Source: Nomia melanderi (taxonomy: Eukaryota > Arthropoda > Insecta > Hymenoptera > Halictidae). From it: a DNA stretch of 64,000 nt. The position numbers and the translations under genes are program-made. Below, piece after piece: positions 25,736 through 37,554 of the stretch. Under the pieces are notes generated by a model. That model did not search any database and was not told the origin of the DNA. It was given only the letters and a program-made list of their open reading frames with translations. The DNA is taken from assembly GCF_051020985.1 (NCBI RefSeq), contig NC_135007.1, positions 5,461,501 to 5,525,500 of the forward strand, written 5' to 3'. The first letter of the stretch is position 1, and each line of letters opens with the position of its first letter.

Positions 25736-26416
25736 TTACCAAGCTTTGAGTCCCCAAGGGGCGGCAGCGAGAGCAGGGGCGGCTACAACAGCGGCTGTTT
25801 CAGATAACAAAAGTATTTACACGATGAAAACCAACGAGATTAAACCAAGTGAATTTCATAATAACTCTACTTGAAGCAATTGAACAAGTTTCATTCATGA
25901 ATTATAATCATGCTATATATAGTACTTATATGAATTATGCAAATGAAAAAAAAACTTATACGTGAATACAAGAAATAATGCAAAAGATTCTAGGTTTTAA
26001 GAAGTGAAACTGAAATTACCATTAATATTAATTTTAAAAAATATTGACATAAAGAGATACTTACGTGCCGCAAGGAGCTTAGGGGCAGCAGCAACAGCGA
26101 TGGGAGCAGCGGCGATTTTGGGTCCAGCGACCCATGGGGCAGCAAGAGCGGGAGCAGCGAGGATTCCACGACGTTCGCGTTCCTGTTCGGGGAAGGCGGC
26201 GACGATGGCGAAGATAGCGAAAAGGATCACCTATAATTAAACAATTGCCTCATAACAGGTCACCACAAGTACAATCTGTGTGTCACTTCCAGTCTGATGA
26301 TCGGAAGACGAACAACCACTCGGTTCTTCGCTGACAGTAGTAATCGATTACCGTGGAAGTAACCGAATTACCCAGAAATCAGAAGACGGTGTAGGTTGTC
26401 TTACCAAGGATTTCAT
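25736..26416 (-). CDS. short apidermin-like cuticular protein (gene D)
   Basis: On the minus strand the CDS joins 26405-26416, 26065-26230 and 25736-25794 and encodes 78 residues. Exon 1 is the 12-nt Met-Lys-Ser-Leu exon (donor GTAAGA). Intron 1 is 174 nt, phase 0. Intron 2 (GTAAGT...AAACAG) is 270 nt, phase 1. The signal peptide MKSLVILFAIFAIVAA is followed by Phe-Pro-Glu-Gln-Glu-Arg-Glu-Arg-Arg-Gly, a dibasic site like that in gene C. The body is AAP-rich (LAAPALAAPW, AAAPIAVAAAP) and the end is GLKAW. The AAPAL/AAAPW wording is closest to my recollection of the smallest honey bee apidermins, but one-to-one orthology cannot be settled here. It is the only cluster member on the minus strand. 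Confidence 0.87.
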
Positions 26417-26470
26417 TTTGTTGGGTTGGTTTGGGTTGCTTGAGATTCTTCGAACTCGAAAGTGCAAGCG

Positions 26471-26507
26471 ACTGATGAAAATCCCAGCATCGACTTTGTC
26501 TTTTATA
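26471..26507 (-). promoter_or_regulatory. core promoter of apidermin-like gene D
   Basis: Read on the minus strand, TATAAAA occupies 26507-26501 and a perfect TCAGT occupies 26475-26471, about 34 nt apart. The predicted 5' UTR is about 57 nt. Confidence 0.75.
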
Positions 26508-27951
26508 CTCTATTTTCCTACCTATACAGAGGTAGCTGGGCATACGTCATCCACCCCGTACGAATGCGTGTCAGTCCGTTTTCCATAGCAGCCGGCCGGC
26601 GCGCGGCCGATAGCGCGCGGCCGTGTCGCAGGAGCGGGCGTGGTCAGGGACTTGAATCCGTAAATCAAGACACCGATCTGAAACGATGAACTCGCACCAC
26701 GGTAATGTTGCATCAGAAATCTCGATGGCGGCGCACGCAACGCGCCGCGAATGTTGCAGAAGTTTTCAAGCGCGGATCGAAACGGGGTCGACGATATTTG
26801 CATATTTCACTGGTGCGCTGGGTATTTTTTCACTCCCTGCCCGCCGGCCGCCATAGTTCGTTGTGTTGTTGCCAACCTGTTGTCCACGGAATGATGCCGG
26901 TGGAACAACGAAGAAAAAAATCCCGGGTGGCGGGATAGAAAAATCGCGGGACTCGTTAGGATTTAGGGTACGACTATAAGATGCAATCCGTGGCCGGTAT
27001 TGCGACATCGACTTTCGATTCTGCGTGAGACGGCCTTGAATAAGCGCAACCGATAGCTAAAATGTGTCGATCGCGATACTGAAAAGCAGGAAATGCTGCC
27101 TTGAAAGTCCAGTTCAACGTTACAACATAGGAAAGCAATTGCCCGTGTCCACTGAGCCTCCGATACAACTTTTATTTTCACCGTATATTAATTTATCCTC
27201 TCTAGCCGCTGGTGAGTAATACCGTTTAATTCTGCGTTTGCGAAACAACGGTCTATGCTGATTACTTTCATCTTTCTACCTCGCGAATCGCTGGAAGAGC
27301 CCGCTTTGTTCTGGACGGCATCTTGTCGCAGTCTTCTTATTTCCTTGCCTCAAGAGTAACGGCTTTGTGAACGGAGAAACAACCACGAGAAGATCCTTCG
27401 AGAAGAGAGATTTATTCATTGCCAAGTGTTCCTTCAACGATTTGTCGTTGCGCCGCGACTAAAAGGGGCATTCAACGCGAATTAGTCGCCGACAAATGTC
27501 AGTATGTCAGCTGTCCGAAACTCGTCCGCGCAAAATGGCAGCCGATTGTCTGGGTTACAGTAATCTTAACAGGGATTTGAGGCAGATTGGTTTCAACATT
27601 GACATCTGGCTCTAATCTGTGTCGCGTTCCAATAATCTGTACGTAATCGAAGTATTAAAGTCTTTACATGAATACACCTAGGCGATAAGAAATAATAGCC
27701 TTGCTCAATTTTATATTACTTGCATTCACGTTCTTATATTCCATGTGATTATAGAATCGTCTCGTTCTGAACAGAGCTACTTGAACGGCAACAAAGTAGC
27801 TAGAATGTTCTGATATAACCGTCTGAACGATCATGCCTTTGTTCCGGTTTCTAACGCTTGGAATTCCCGAGAGACCTGTCAAAGGAAAAAAAAGGGGCAG
27901 GGTGCGGTGACATTTCTCTTGGCTCATCACATAAGGTTACACGTAATCGAG
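26508..27951. other. divergent spacer between genes D and E
   Basis: This 1.4-kb region separates the start sites of gene D (leftward) and gene E (rightward), so shared control is possible. It is CpG-rich near 26.55-26.95 kb. The overlapping short open frames match no family. Confidence 0.5.
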
Positions 27952-27987
27952 TATATAACGGTTCAATCCGGTGCGAAAAGGATCAGT
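27952..27987 (+). promoter_or_regulatory. core promoter of apidermin-like gene E
   Basis: TATATAA lies at 27952-27958 and a perfect TCAGT at 27983-27987, with the A at 27985. This predicts an 82-nt 5' UTR. Confidence 0.8.
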
Positions 27988-28066
27988 AACAGACGCGAAT
28001 GCACGGCTGGACATAGAAGTATTGCGAGGGACAGATAATCGGAAAGGACGTCGCTAGGAAGGAGCC

Positions 28067-31000
28067 ATGAAGTTGCTGGTAAGCGGAGCGAAAACTTTAT
28101 CGCGTCTCATCGAGAGGGCCGTTCGAAGGGAAGATTGTTACGAGAAGGGAATCCGCGGACGGTGCCTCTGATGAGAAAACTTTAATCTGTTGGTTCGTAA
28201 TACACTTTCGTGTCGTTCGTGAAATATGAACGGTCCGCGCTATCTCTGACCAATGTCTCCTGATATATAGACCCTGCCACCGGGTATATTCGGAGTCAGC
28301 CGGATAATTGAAACGTATGGTCCGGGTTCTGTAACTTTGATTAAGACGAGTAATGTATTGATTTCAATTAAATGGGCTCCGCGCAGCACGCGCCGGCCGA
28401 TCGCTAGCAATTTATCTCTACAGTGACTTTCTTTATCGACTAACGATCCGTTGCCTGTTCATCGATCAGCTGAAAATAGATTGAAAGGCAGCTGCTGTTT
28501 AGCGTTACTTTTCACTGGAAAAGGTAACTTTAATGAATTGCGGTACCTTTGAGATTTCCTTATCGCTTTCCATTAATTCTTTACTCCGGACCAGGATATA
28601 CGTCATTGTCACAGAGAGAATGATATTGTTCTTTCGTAAGGGGTGTAACTATTTGACCTATCTAAAAATAAGTATACTTTTCATATTATTCTATAGCCCG
28701 ATAGGCTGATAGCCTTTTCTTATCTAAAGTAACATGTTCGTTACTACGTGGGTTGGAAAGAAACGTTCATCACAGACCATGCTTTGGTCTATTTACTTCT
28801 ACACAGCTTACCGTAAAGTTTTGTTTAGAAACAAAAGATTAGAAAATGAGAAACTGTTTTCTTAAGATTGATAGAAATAATTTAATGAGCTTGAATCCTT
28901 TAGATTAAAGGATTTTATTCGTTTGTGTTAAATGCGTTAGATGATATTTGTTGAAACTTCGAAAAATAAGAAGATTACAACATTCAATTTTCGGCAATCG
29001 ATTAGAATTTCAGCTTTCATTGTGATCGGCTGCTAATACACATTTCATATGCTTTATTATCGTACGGTTTAATATCGATGTATCATAGATAAAAGTTTAT
29101 TTTTAATTATCATTGCACTAATAAAGACCTGAGATATGAAATTCTCAAATACCTCGTTCTATGTTTTCTTGGAACTTTGGGTAAAGCCACCATTATTTTC
29201 GTAAATTATCATAGCTTAATTGTTCACAAACATAGGTTCACACAAAGGAAATATATGTTTTCAAGCATTTAATATTTTTTCAGTTTTCGTCTTTTGCTAC
29301 GAACTCCACGGATTCGTTCCTAGAGAAAAGTTTTTACGTTACGGCTTATCCTCCATTGCAATTCCCTACAAGAAAGTCCTCCAAATTATCATAATCATTT
29401 CTTGAATAAAATTACAATTTCTTACACCTGCTATTCCATAATAAACCCCGAATTCGTTAATTTATTTTCTTTTTTCAAAATTCTCTCGGTTTCTCGCCTG
29501 TATAGTGCTCTTTCGAAGTAAGTGACAAATGTCTCTGCTATCTAGATTCCTCGATCAACGAGGATTTTCAAGTAGCTTGTTCGATCAAGAAAACACCGGC
29601 TCACTCTTTCAAGGAAGCATCCACACTCTTGATAAAATGTTTGGCCGAATGCCGTCCACGTGCTTGCACGTTTCCGTGCCAGTGATGATATGTTCATGCA
29701 CGACACGTCTGCACGGAATCTAGTTATGCAAATCGGTGCGTGCGAGTCGATCCGTGGCCATCGGATGAGATAGGTGCGTGACGAATATTGTTCTCAAATC
29801 ATCTGAAGATCTGATGCGTCTCACGGTGCTGAACATTTCGTCTAAACACTGACTAACCAAGTTAAACCAGTTAAGTTTAACACAGTTTTCGGCTACTTAC
29901 GTTGCGTTTACTAATCGCAGACCTACTTTCTAGAAAATGAAATCATAATTCCGTTCCCTTCCGTAGATCCTCTTTAAAACCTAAAAATTATCTTCAGAAA
30001 CTTTTATTTTCTTCATATTGAAAAAGTCAAAAAGAGGCCAATTTTTAAGGCTCAACCAACAGACATCAAATTTGAGTTAAAGTATATGTAACAATTCCAT
30101 CGGGAATCGAAATATCCATGTTTAAAATTATAATATATGCCAATTGTCATTCAGAGAAATGTTATTAGAGGGACTAGAAAGAAATTTTTAATTCCAACAG
30201 AAAGCTTTATCATTCCACATAAATTTTTAAATATTTATCCAAAAAGTGGATTTGGAAACTTATTGATTAAATTGGAAACTGTCTTAGAGAAGAAAGCACT
30301 TGTATTTTAGATTAATATTTAAGAATTTATATGAAATAATAAAGCTTCCTGTTAAGCCTAAAAATAATGGATTCCTTTGCCGTTCTCGTAACATTATAGT
30401 CGGCTACACGTTATTTGCAATCTATAAACCGTAAAAAGCTCGTTATATCTCGTTTCCTCGTGACTTTTATAGACAATACTGGAGGGGATAGCATTAACCG
30501 CTAACAATCAGCCAGCTTAAACGCTAACCGATCAATTCGAGATGTTCGATAACAAACAAAAACAACAAGTGTCTCGACATCAGTTTAATACAACACATTT
30601 ATGCACGAGATTACGTGAAAGCATTCGAACAATTGTGTCGCGGTGATCAGCGAGGTCGTCTCACGTTACTTGTCCAGATAACGCGTCGCAACGCTTGTGA
30701 TACTCGTCTTAATAAATCATGCCTTATCCGTTTTCAGCTGCAGTTAGTGGCATCGATTCTCCTAACATCCGTTTGCGCCGCCGGTTGGCCGTATCGTGAA
30801 ATAGTGGGCGTTGGGCAATCAGCGACGCCAGTATTCGTTGCACCAGTTTATGGAGTCGCACCTGCATTGAGCATATTGGAGCCAGCCGAAGAGGTTGCAA
30901 CGGTGGTAGCTGGCCCGGTAACAGGTACCACGGTCGTCGAAGGATCGTCTTCAGGACCTGTGACCTATCTATCGCCTGGAGATACAAACGCTGTGCTTCA

Positions 31001-33203
31001 AAACGATTCTTTGCTGATTACAAGTAATCTTTCCTTCTGTCAGAATAACGGTTTGCAAATGGAAATTTTTCAAAATATTTCAAACCTTTCCCATAAGAAG
31101 CTAAATTATATATTAAATTTTTAAATAGAACCAAAGAAAATTATTGATTGATCCTGTGTTATTCAAATAACTATATTGCTTGCTTATAAATATCGATTTT
31201 ACATATCAAAGTCCGATGTCACTAAGCTGACCACATTTATTCTCAAAGGGTTAATTCCTGTCCTATAAGTTTTCTTGATAAGTTACATTTCTGTGTGTAC
31301 TCACGTATATTACAAGTAATCGGCACGCACTTCATAAATGCATAGCAAAATTATAATTCTTTGTCTAATTATACAAAGCAGCACACTAGCATATCACCGG
31401 GAAAAAGCCATCGAACAAGAAGCCACTATAATAGCATGCAGCACTCGAGGGATTACAAAAAGGAATCAAGCGACTATCATTCTAATAATATTTTCATACC
31501 ATTTCGGTTCTTCGCTACTCTATTCACCAAGACTGGATTTGGTTACGCAACCAGGGTCGTATGAATACCGTTTTATTGCCTTGTGCACATTTTACGAGTC
31601 GCATAAACCGAAGAATTTATTAACGACGCGTTTCTCGAGGACTAGCCGTTTAAATGGATTTATAAGTTGAATGAACGCGTTATGCGCCGGTTGCAGCTGG
31701 AAAGGTTGAAAAAAAGAGTATGTCCGTAAATTTCTTTTTACAGATGCGACAGAGGTATCAGCTGCGAACGAGGATTCGGTGCTCATTAAAGGAGCATCGG
31801 CCGGACCGGTGACGCTGGTCGCTCCTTCCGACAATCTCGGCGCAATCGCCGATAATGCACCGTCAGCCGAAGCGGAAACAAAGAAAGGTGCTGTTGCATC
31901 GTCAGCATCGGCGGCTGTCGCAATCGAAAACGCAGAAGAATCGTCTGCATCGGCGAGCGCAGCGACAATTACCGAAACAATAGGAGTAGCATCGGCGAAG
32001 GCGGTGATAGGTCCCTCCACTGGGCCCATAATCATTGTTGGCCCGACCGCTCCGCCGATCCCAACCACAGCCGCTCCACCGACAGTTGCACCTTTAACGG
32101 CAGCCGCTTCGGCTGCCACTGCTGCTGTCAGTTCAGCTGCCACTGCAGTCGCCAATGTTTCTGCCACGGCGACTGCCGGGGGAATGAGCAACGAAGCTGC
32201 TACAGTTATCGGTAAATCAAAGTTTACAGCTTCTTTTGACTGGGGCTTGGGAAACTGAATGGTCTAAGCTGGGAAGTTATAGTTTTACGATAATTAATTA
32301 TATGGTAAATTATAGTAATAATATTCGCATATTTATTGGGAAATTATCGACCAGAAATTTGCTTCCAATTTATTCAAATTGCCTCTGAGTAAAGTGAAAT
32401 TTTATTGAACTTTAGTTGTTTAAATTTTTTTATGGAAACATATTTATATAAACTTCTGTAATCTAACGATATTAATGGAATTTACTTTGATATTATAAGA
32501 ATATTTCTTCGACGATTGGCCCATAGATCTATATATATTTAGCTTAGCTTCACACTCTTGTGATAGGCAGCAACATTTCCGAACTTAGACCACTCTAATT
32601 TTTAAAGACTCAATTAGCCTCGTCACACAGCATGTTTCAACTTGTTTACTCCACGCTGAACTTTTCATCATCACGAAAATCGAGTAACATGTTGCAATTC
32701 AGCATTCCCCTAACAGTACTAGATGTAATACTCCTAAGCACACTGTCATGATACCACATCGATATATACATACATTCTGCAGCGATGTGCATAGTGAAAG
32801 CATTAACTGTGAAATTCCTCCGTTCGTTTCGGATCGTAAATAACCAGGTTCAATATTGATCAAAGAGGTATTCCTTGAATGCGATTCGTTCGTATCGCAA
32901 ACGCGAAAGACGTTTATACGGAGCCAGCCACTGTTTTCAGATATAACAGAGTCCAGCAAGACCCAGGTTTCAGCATCCAGTTCGAGCTTAGTGACGCAGA
33001 GTATTGGAAATTCCATAGTTTCCACGCAGGCGAAGGTTAATCTGATTAGGCCTGGGGCTGCAATTATAGTAGCACAGGCACCTTCTAGTAATGCCGTTGT
33101 ATCAGAGGGTGCGGTTCCCGCCACGCCGGCTTCCGATCCACCGCGAACTGTTTCCGCTGCTGCCACCGCTTCCGTGCTACTAGCCAAGGCGCCGCCACTC
33201 TAA
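28067..33203 (+). CDS. long apidermin-like cuticular protein (gene E)
   Basis: The CDS joins 28067-28078, 30738-31023, 31744-32211 and 32941-33203 and encodes 342 residues. Exon 1 is the 12-nt Met-Lys-Leu-Leu exon; intron 1 is 2659 nt. Introns 2 and 3 are both phase 1. The signal peptide is about residues 1-19 (LQLVASILLTSVCAA after the first four). Exon 2 has a Tyr/Pro/Val-rich segment and VVAGPVTG. Exon 3 is Ala/Ser-rich with acidic stretches (AEAETKK, IENAEESS) and IGPSTGPIIIVGPTAPP. Exon 4 is Ser/Ala-rich, ending AKAPPL without the Trp found in A-D. The size, about 33 kDa, is in the range I recall for the largest honey bee apidermin (Apd-3), a tentative match. The exon 2 donor (GTAATC) is weak; if it is skipped, exon 2 reads to a stop at 31122-31124. 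Matching phases favour the four-exon model. Confidence 0.78.
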
Positions 33204-33601
33204 ACATCGCACAACGCTCGAACGGCTGTTTGTTCGACCTGTGTCGCACGCGAGACAGAAGAATCGCCCTGCTCCTGATTTACGAAGCGGTCGCGGCGCG
33301 GAACAACCGGGGAGACCAGAGCCTTTCTACAGACAGTTTTACGGGCCAGGCGTCGATAGGCCGTGCTCGGGCCGCGAAAAGCCAGCGCATTAGTTGACAT
33401 TGCGTTGGCGACAGGGCCGATACGAAACAAGGAAGGGAAAAGTTGTGCAAGGACGACGGGAACCATGCGTAGTCGTTGGCATTGATGCCTACGAGTCACT
33501 TTCTTGCGAACGATCACGCTACTATACAATAAGCCGGCGATCCTGCTGTCCATTCGCAGTCGTTCGATTTTCTTAATTTCTTTCCTTGTTCTTTCTTTTT
33601 T

Positions 33602-33607
33602 AATAAA
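33602..33607 (+). promoter_or_regulatory. poly(A) signal, gene E
   Basis: AATAAA lies about 400 nt past the gene E stop, the first canonical signal downstream. Confidence 0.55.
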
Positions 33608-33609
33608 TA

Positions 33610-35117
33610 GAAAAGAAGAGCTGATGGTGTTTTTGCTTCGTTCTTTGGTCGATGGATGTTGATCCTTTCCAGTTGAATGCTTTTGAATGATTTCGAGCTT
33701 AGTTTGAACTTTGTTTATATAACGAGAGATTGATACATGGTTTTCTTCGCATGTGTGGAAATAAGTAGGGAGAATAGGGTATGTTTGTTTTACATTTGGA
33801 ATTGTTTGTTTGGAGGTGAAGCAGTTATTTTGTTTGAGATCTATATCTCAAACTCTAGTCGTGAAGTGAATCGGAAAACTCAATATCTGCATTGATGAAT
33901 GTTTTAATATACTAAGGATATGTCTCATAAAATTTTAAATATCCAGATATATTATAAATTGTATTAATATATGCCACACGTAACATTTTATTGACACTTC
34001 AATAATATCAAATTCGATAGCACAGCGTTTCTCTAAAAATATCTAAAGAATTAATTGAATAACTTTTTGGGAAAGAAACAAAAAAGGAAACCTGTCCAAT
34101 TGTTTGAAAATTTAACTTGAAATACACAAGATTAAGCACATGTAAAGAGAATAGAAACGTTTTTCTGAACGTAAAGGATTGTGTCTATCGATGTAATTGG
34201 GAAATTCAATACGATTAAAGTAAACGGACAGGAAAACAAGTAAAATTTTCAGTGGATAATGGGATCGGGAAACATAGCGTTGTTTGATTTGCAACGCCAA
34301 CGATTTTCGGTATTGTTACGAATGACAACATAGCGCTCTAATGAAGTGATATTTATCCCGTTAATCTAGTTAGCTCGCTATTGGAGCGATCTAACGGCTG
34401 GCGCAACCTCTACTTTAGGTTAAATCATAGCAAACAAGCCGAACCTAAACCATACGATTAAACATGAAACTCAATTATTACCGTGCTGCTTTCACTAGGC
34501 AAACTGAATGTATCGAGTTGGCTCTGCCGTGGACTTTTGCTGTGCGAGAGGCACCAAATGTTTGCCCGTTTCACATTTGAACCTTGTCCAACCATTCCAA
34601 CCGGAAATACTTTCGGCGGTGGCGATCTTTGGGCGAACTTTATTCGGTCACTTTGAAATTTAATCCTCTGAAACGCTTCCTTGCGAGCATGCTTCTCTTT
34701 ATGCTTCCAGATATAATTTTTAACATGGACATTTGTTTTCACGAAATATATTAAAACCCTTTGCCAAAGAGAAACGGTTTCAACAGAACTTGGCGCTCTT
34801 TTAATGAGTATTAGAAGAATGTTACAATAGAATTTTCTGTTGAAGGTTACATTGAAATTTATATAAAGAAAAGCGATAATCTTTCTTACAATATTTAGAT
34901 TTAATTGTTTAAATCTCGAACTTTACATAGAACTAGTAGGAACAGTTTGTTCGAAGGTTTCTTTTACATGAAGATTTAAGGAAGTACATGGAACTAGTAA
35001 TGACTATTACAAATTGGAGGACTTAAACTACTATATAAGACAACATAAAAGCAAGAAGGATGACAGAAAACTTAACATAAGGATCTTTATCTGAGTAGTA
35101 CTTGTAAATAGCACTCT
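33610..35117. other. intergenic between gene E and the secreted-peptide gene
   Basis: AT-rich, with short unrelated open frames. GATAAA on the minus strand (TTTATC at 35086-35091 on the plus strand) is a weak candidate poly(A) signal for the adjacent minus-strand gene. Confidence 0.45.
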
Positions 35118-36051
35118 TTATAATGGTGCAGCAGGCGCGGCATTTCTCGTTGCCAATGTTTGAAAGAGGGAAGATAAATTATTATTGTCGTTTAACTGTC
35201 CATTTGAACCAGTATTAAGTCCTAAAGATGCGGCAGGGGAATTACAAGCGCAGCGTCCTTCAAGCATGTTTCGTATATGCTTCAATTCCGCAATTATTTC
35301 AGGTAGATGCAACATTGGTTTAAAACCTATATTTGGAAAATGAGGCTCACATTCCTTTGGTTTCATGTTACCCAGAATGTTGCCAATAAGCCCCAACGCA
35401 GAAATTTGCTGAATCATCTGAAAAGAAGATGAAAAATCACGTTTTACTAAAACAAATACTTTTTCCACATTTCAATCGTTGTAGTCTATCTTTTCATTAC
35501 AAAATAATATTACAAGCAGCTTATACCATTCCTTAATTTCAACTTCCGGCATTATGTTATGCCACGCAAATTCCTGAACAATTTTTACGTAATCACTGTT
35601 AATTCAGTACAGTCACAAAACATTGCATTTCATTAATTCATCTAGACTTTGTGAAAATGTCAAGTCAGAGGGAGGGAATTAACGTAACTGTTACACGAAC
35701 AAAGGGCCTGAAGAGTACTCGCAATTAAAAATTCGCGTGCGTCTGAATCGGCCCGTTTTTCTGTGCGCATTTGTAACGCGTCGAACGGGTCCGCGCCTAA
35801 TACAGACAGATGCCAGTTTCGAGCCGAACATACGAACGTTACGCCTCGTTTGTTTCAATTTAATGCATTAATGCTCCACGCCCGTTTGTCAAAGTCTCAT
35901 TCCATCGCCTTGTCGTACCTTGCAGATATTTCGTTATTTCGCCATGTGTCTCGAATAATATTCATCACTGAAACTCCGAAGTAACAAAGATACATACGTG
36001 TAGAGAAATAACCAGCAGCAGCATCAGGCGAATGACTTTTCCTACGGCCAT
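35118..36051 (-). CDS. small secreted peptide, unrecognised (two exons)
   Basis: On the minus strand the CDS joins 35998-36051 and 35118-35417 and encodes 117 residues. Exon 1 encodes MAVGKVIRLMLLLVISLH, a hydrophobic signal-peptide core, with a good start context (GAGCCATGG). The intron is phase 0, with donor GTATGT and a long pyrimidine tract ending TTTTCAG. Exon 2 continues the hydrophobic stretch, then has Lys-Glu-Cys-Glu-Pro (Cys41), a Pro-rich part (HFPNIGFKPMLHLPE), a helical charged part (EIIAELKHIRNMLEG) and RCAC (Cys74, Cys76). The tail is Asn/Ser/Ala-rich, ending NAAPAAPL. I do not recognise the family. The odd number of cysteines may mean a disulfide-linked dimer or one free Cys. 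Convincing splice sites and a signal peptide formed by exon 1 make it a likely gene. Confidence 0.6.
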
Positions 36052-36130
36052 GGCTCTCCGAACAAATTCCTTCGACGTATAATTAGAGGAAGACTCTCGA
36101 TGTCGAATGTCACGAAGAATCTTATACCAT

Positions 36131-36138
36131 CTTATATA
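36131..36138 (-). promoter_or_regulatory. TATA-like box upstream of the secreted-peptide gene
   Basis: The minus strand reads TATATAAG 80-87 nt before the predicted ATG at 36051. No clear TCAGT initiator follows, so this promoter call is weaker than those of genes A-E. Confidence 0.35.
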
Positions 36139-36139
36139 C

Positions 36140-37473
36140 CTCGAACGTTTGTAAACATTCTTAATTAAAAAGAAAATATGTGTCAATAAATGAATTACGT
36201 ACTGATAACCGAGTTTTCGTAAATTCCGCGAAACGTTGCCCGCCTCGCTATTCGGATTCACTTATCAAACCGTTTGGTATCAAATTTGTTCGCGAAAAAA
36301 CGTCACGACGGCACGAAAAGTAGTGTACGATAGCGATAAACGGCGCGTCCGCCGGTAGTCACGAGCTGATATTGGCGTAACATAATCACGGTCCATTGGC
36401 CCGTACGTTTACAGCAGCGTCGAATGAGAAAAAAATACCGACGCTCGTGTTTCCTGTTGTTCCCCTGACATTTTAACCGAGACGAAACCAGCCGACGATT
36501 ACCTGCTCGCGTTTAAACGAATATTTTTTAATCGACTCCGGCCCTCGGCGGACCGTTTCATTTCACGAGATGACACGGCTCAACTGTAAACAATGCTAAA
36601 CGGCACGAAGCGGAAGATCAACCGTAAAAGTTGAAACTGAAGCGCACTTTTAGCGGACAGCCGTCCATTTATCGCGTCTCGTTTTTCAATGTAGTATTCA
36701 GCGTTGAGCATTCTTTTTTCAGGACAATTATTAATTCGCAAGGCGCGATCGATGCAAATAGCTTGGGGCAAGCGTACCTCAGCGTTATAAAATATAAATG
36801 GCCCTTTAACGAATCGCGCGAACCCGATTCCGACGTAAATCCGATTACCAAAATAGGTTTCTATTAGCAGCGATTTTCAGTAGCGCCTGTCGAATAAATG
36901 TTACTCCTAATTCCGAATGCGAGCAGTCGTTATAACAATGCAGCTGCGCTTATAATGAGCGTTCTGCATATGCTCGGGCAGTAATTATGTTAATGACTGC
37001 TGTTTCTCTGTTCGAAAATTCGGAAATACGAAGCACCAGTTGCACGAAGTGTTTTAGTTTATTTTGTCTCTCGTTCTTCCCCTTTAATTTATCATTCTTA
37101 TCTTTTTTTCATTCTACTTATTTAGGTATATACTCTACGTAGCTTCCTAATTTTACTTTTCTTCCTTGAATTTCTAATTATATTTCATAAGGTAACAGTT
37201 TTAAGAGCAACTACTCACGGACAATTACGTCAATCATTGTTCTAAAATTAACATTGAATAATGCATTATACACGAGTCATCATAAACAAAACAGGTTTTA
37301 TGATTGCAAATGTGATACAGAGAGTAGGTTGCTCTCCGGACCGAGTACTTGTATACCTACGTAAAGCTCCACATATTATGCATACGTAGAAAGAGATTAC
37401 ATGCATGAATAATCAGTTTTATATACAAAAGTTATCGACGTGAAAGGCGGTCGGGTGGAGAAGGAGGAAACGA
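36140..37473. other. intergenic; no supported gene
   Basis: A CpG-rich part at about 36.2-36.9 kb gives overlapping short open frames on both strands with no recognisable product. The rest is AT-rich. Confidence 0.45.
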
Positions 37474-37505
37474 TATAAGGGGGAGGTATTTTGTTCGTGT
37501 TCAGC
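37474..37505 (+). promoter_or_regulatory. possible TATA/initiator promoter
   Basis: TATAAG lies at 37474-37479 and TCAGC at 37501-37505, with 29 nt from the TATA first base to the initiator A at 37503. This matches the promoter layout of genes A-E, but no coding exon follows. Confidence 0.4.
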
Positions 37506-37554
37506 TAGACGCTACATCGGTTGTGCTAGCTGACAGACCTGGTCTTCCATTGCG

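Noticed and set aside
30615..31124. 169-codon frame containing gene E exon 2 as an independent gene
   Set aside because: The part before 30738 is intron without a promoter. The phase-1 donor at 31024 joins properly to 31744 and onward. An intron-retained transcript remains possible.
31592..32191. 199-codon minus-strand frame opposite gene E exon 3
   Set aside because: It is a shadow of the Ala-rich plus-strand codons. Similar antisense frames occur opposite the exons of A, B and C. The plus strand has the splice phases, promoter and signal peptide.
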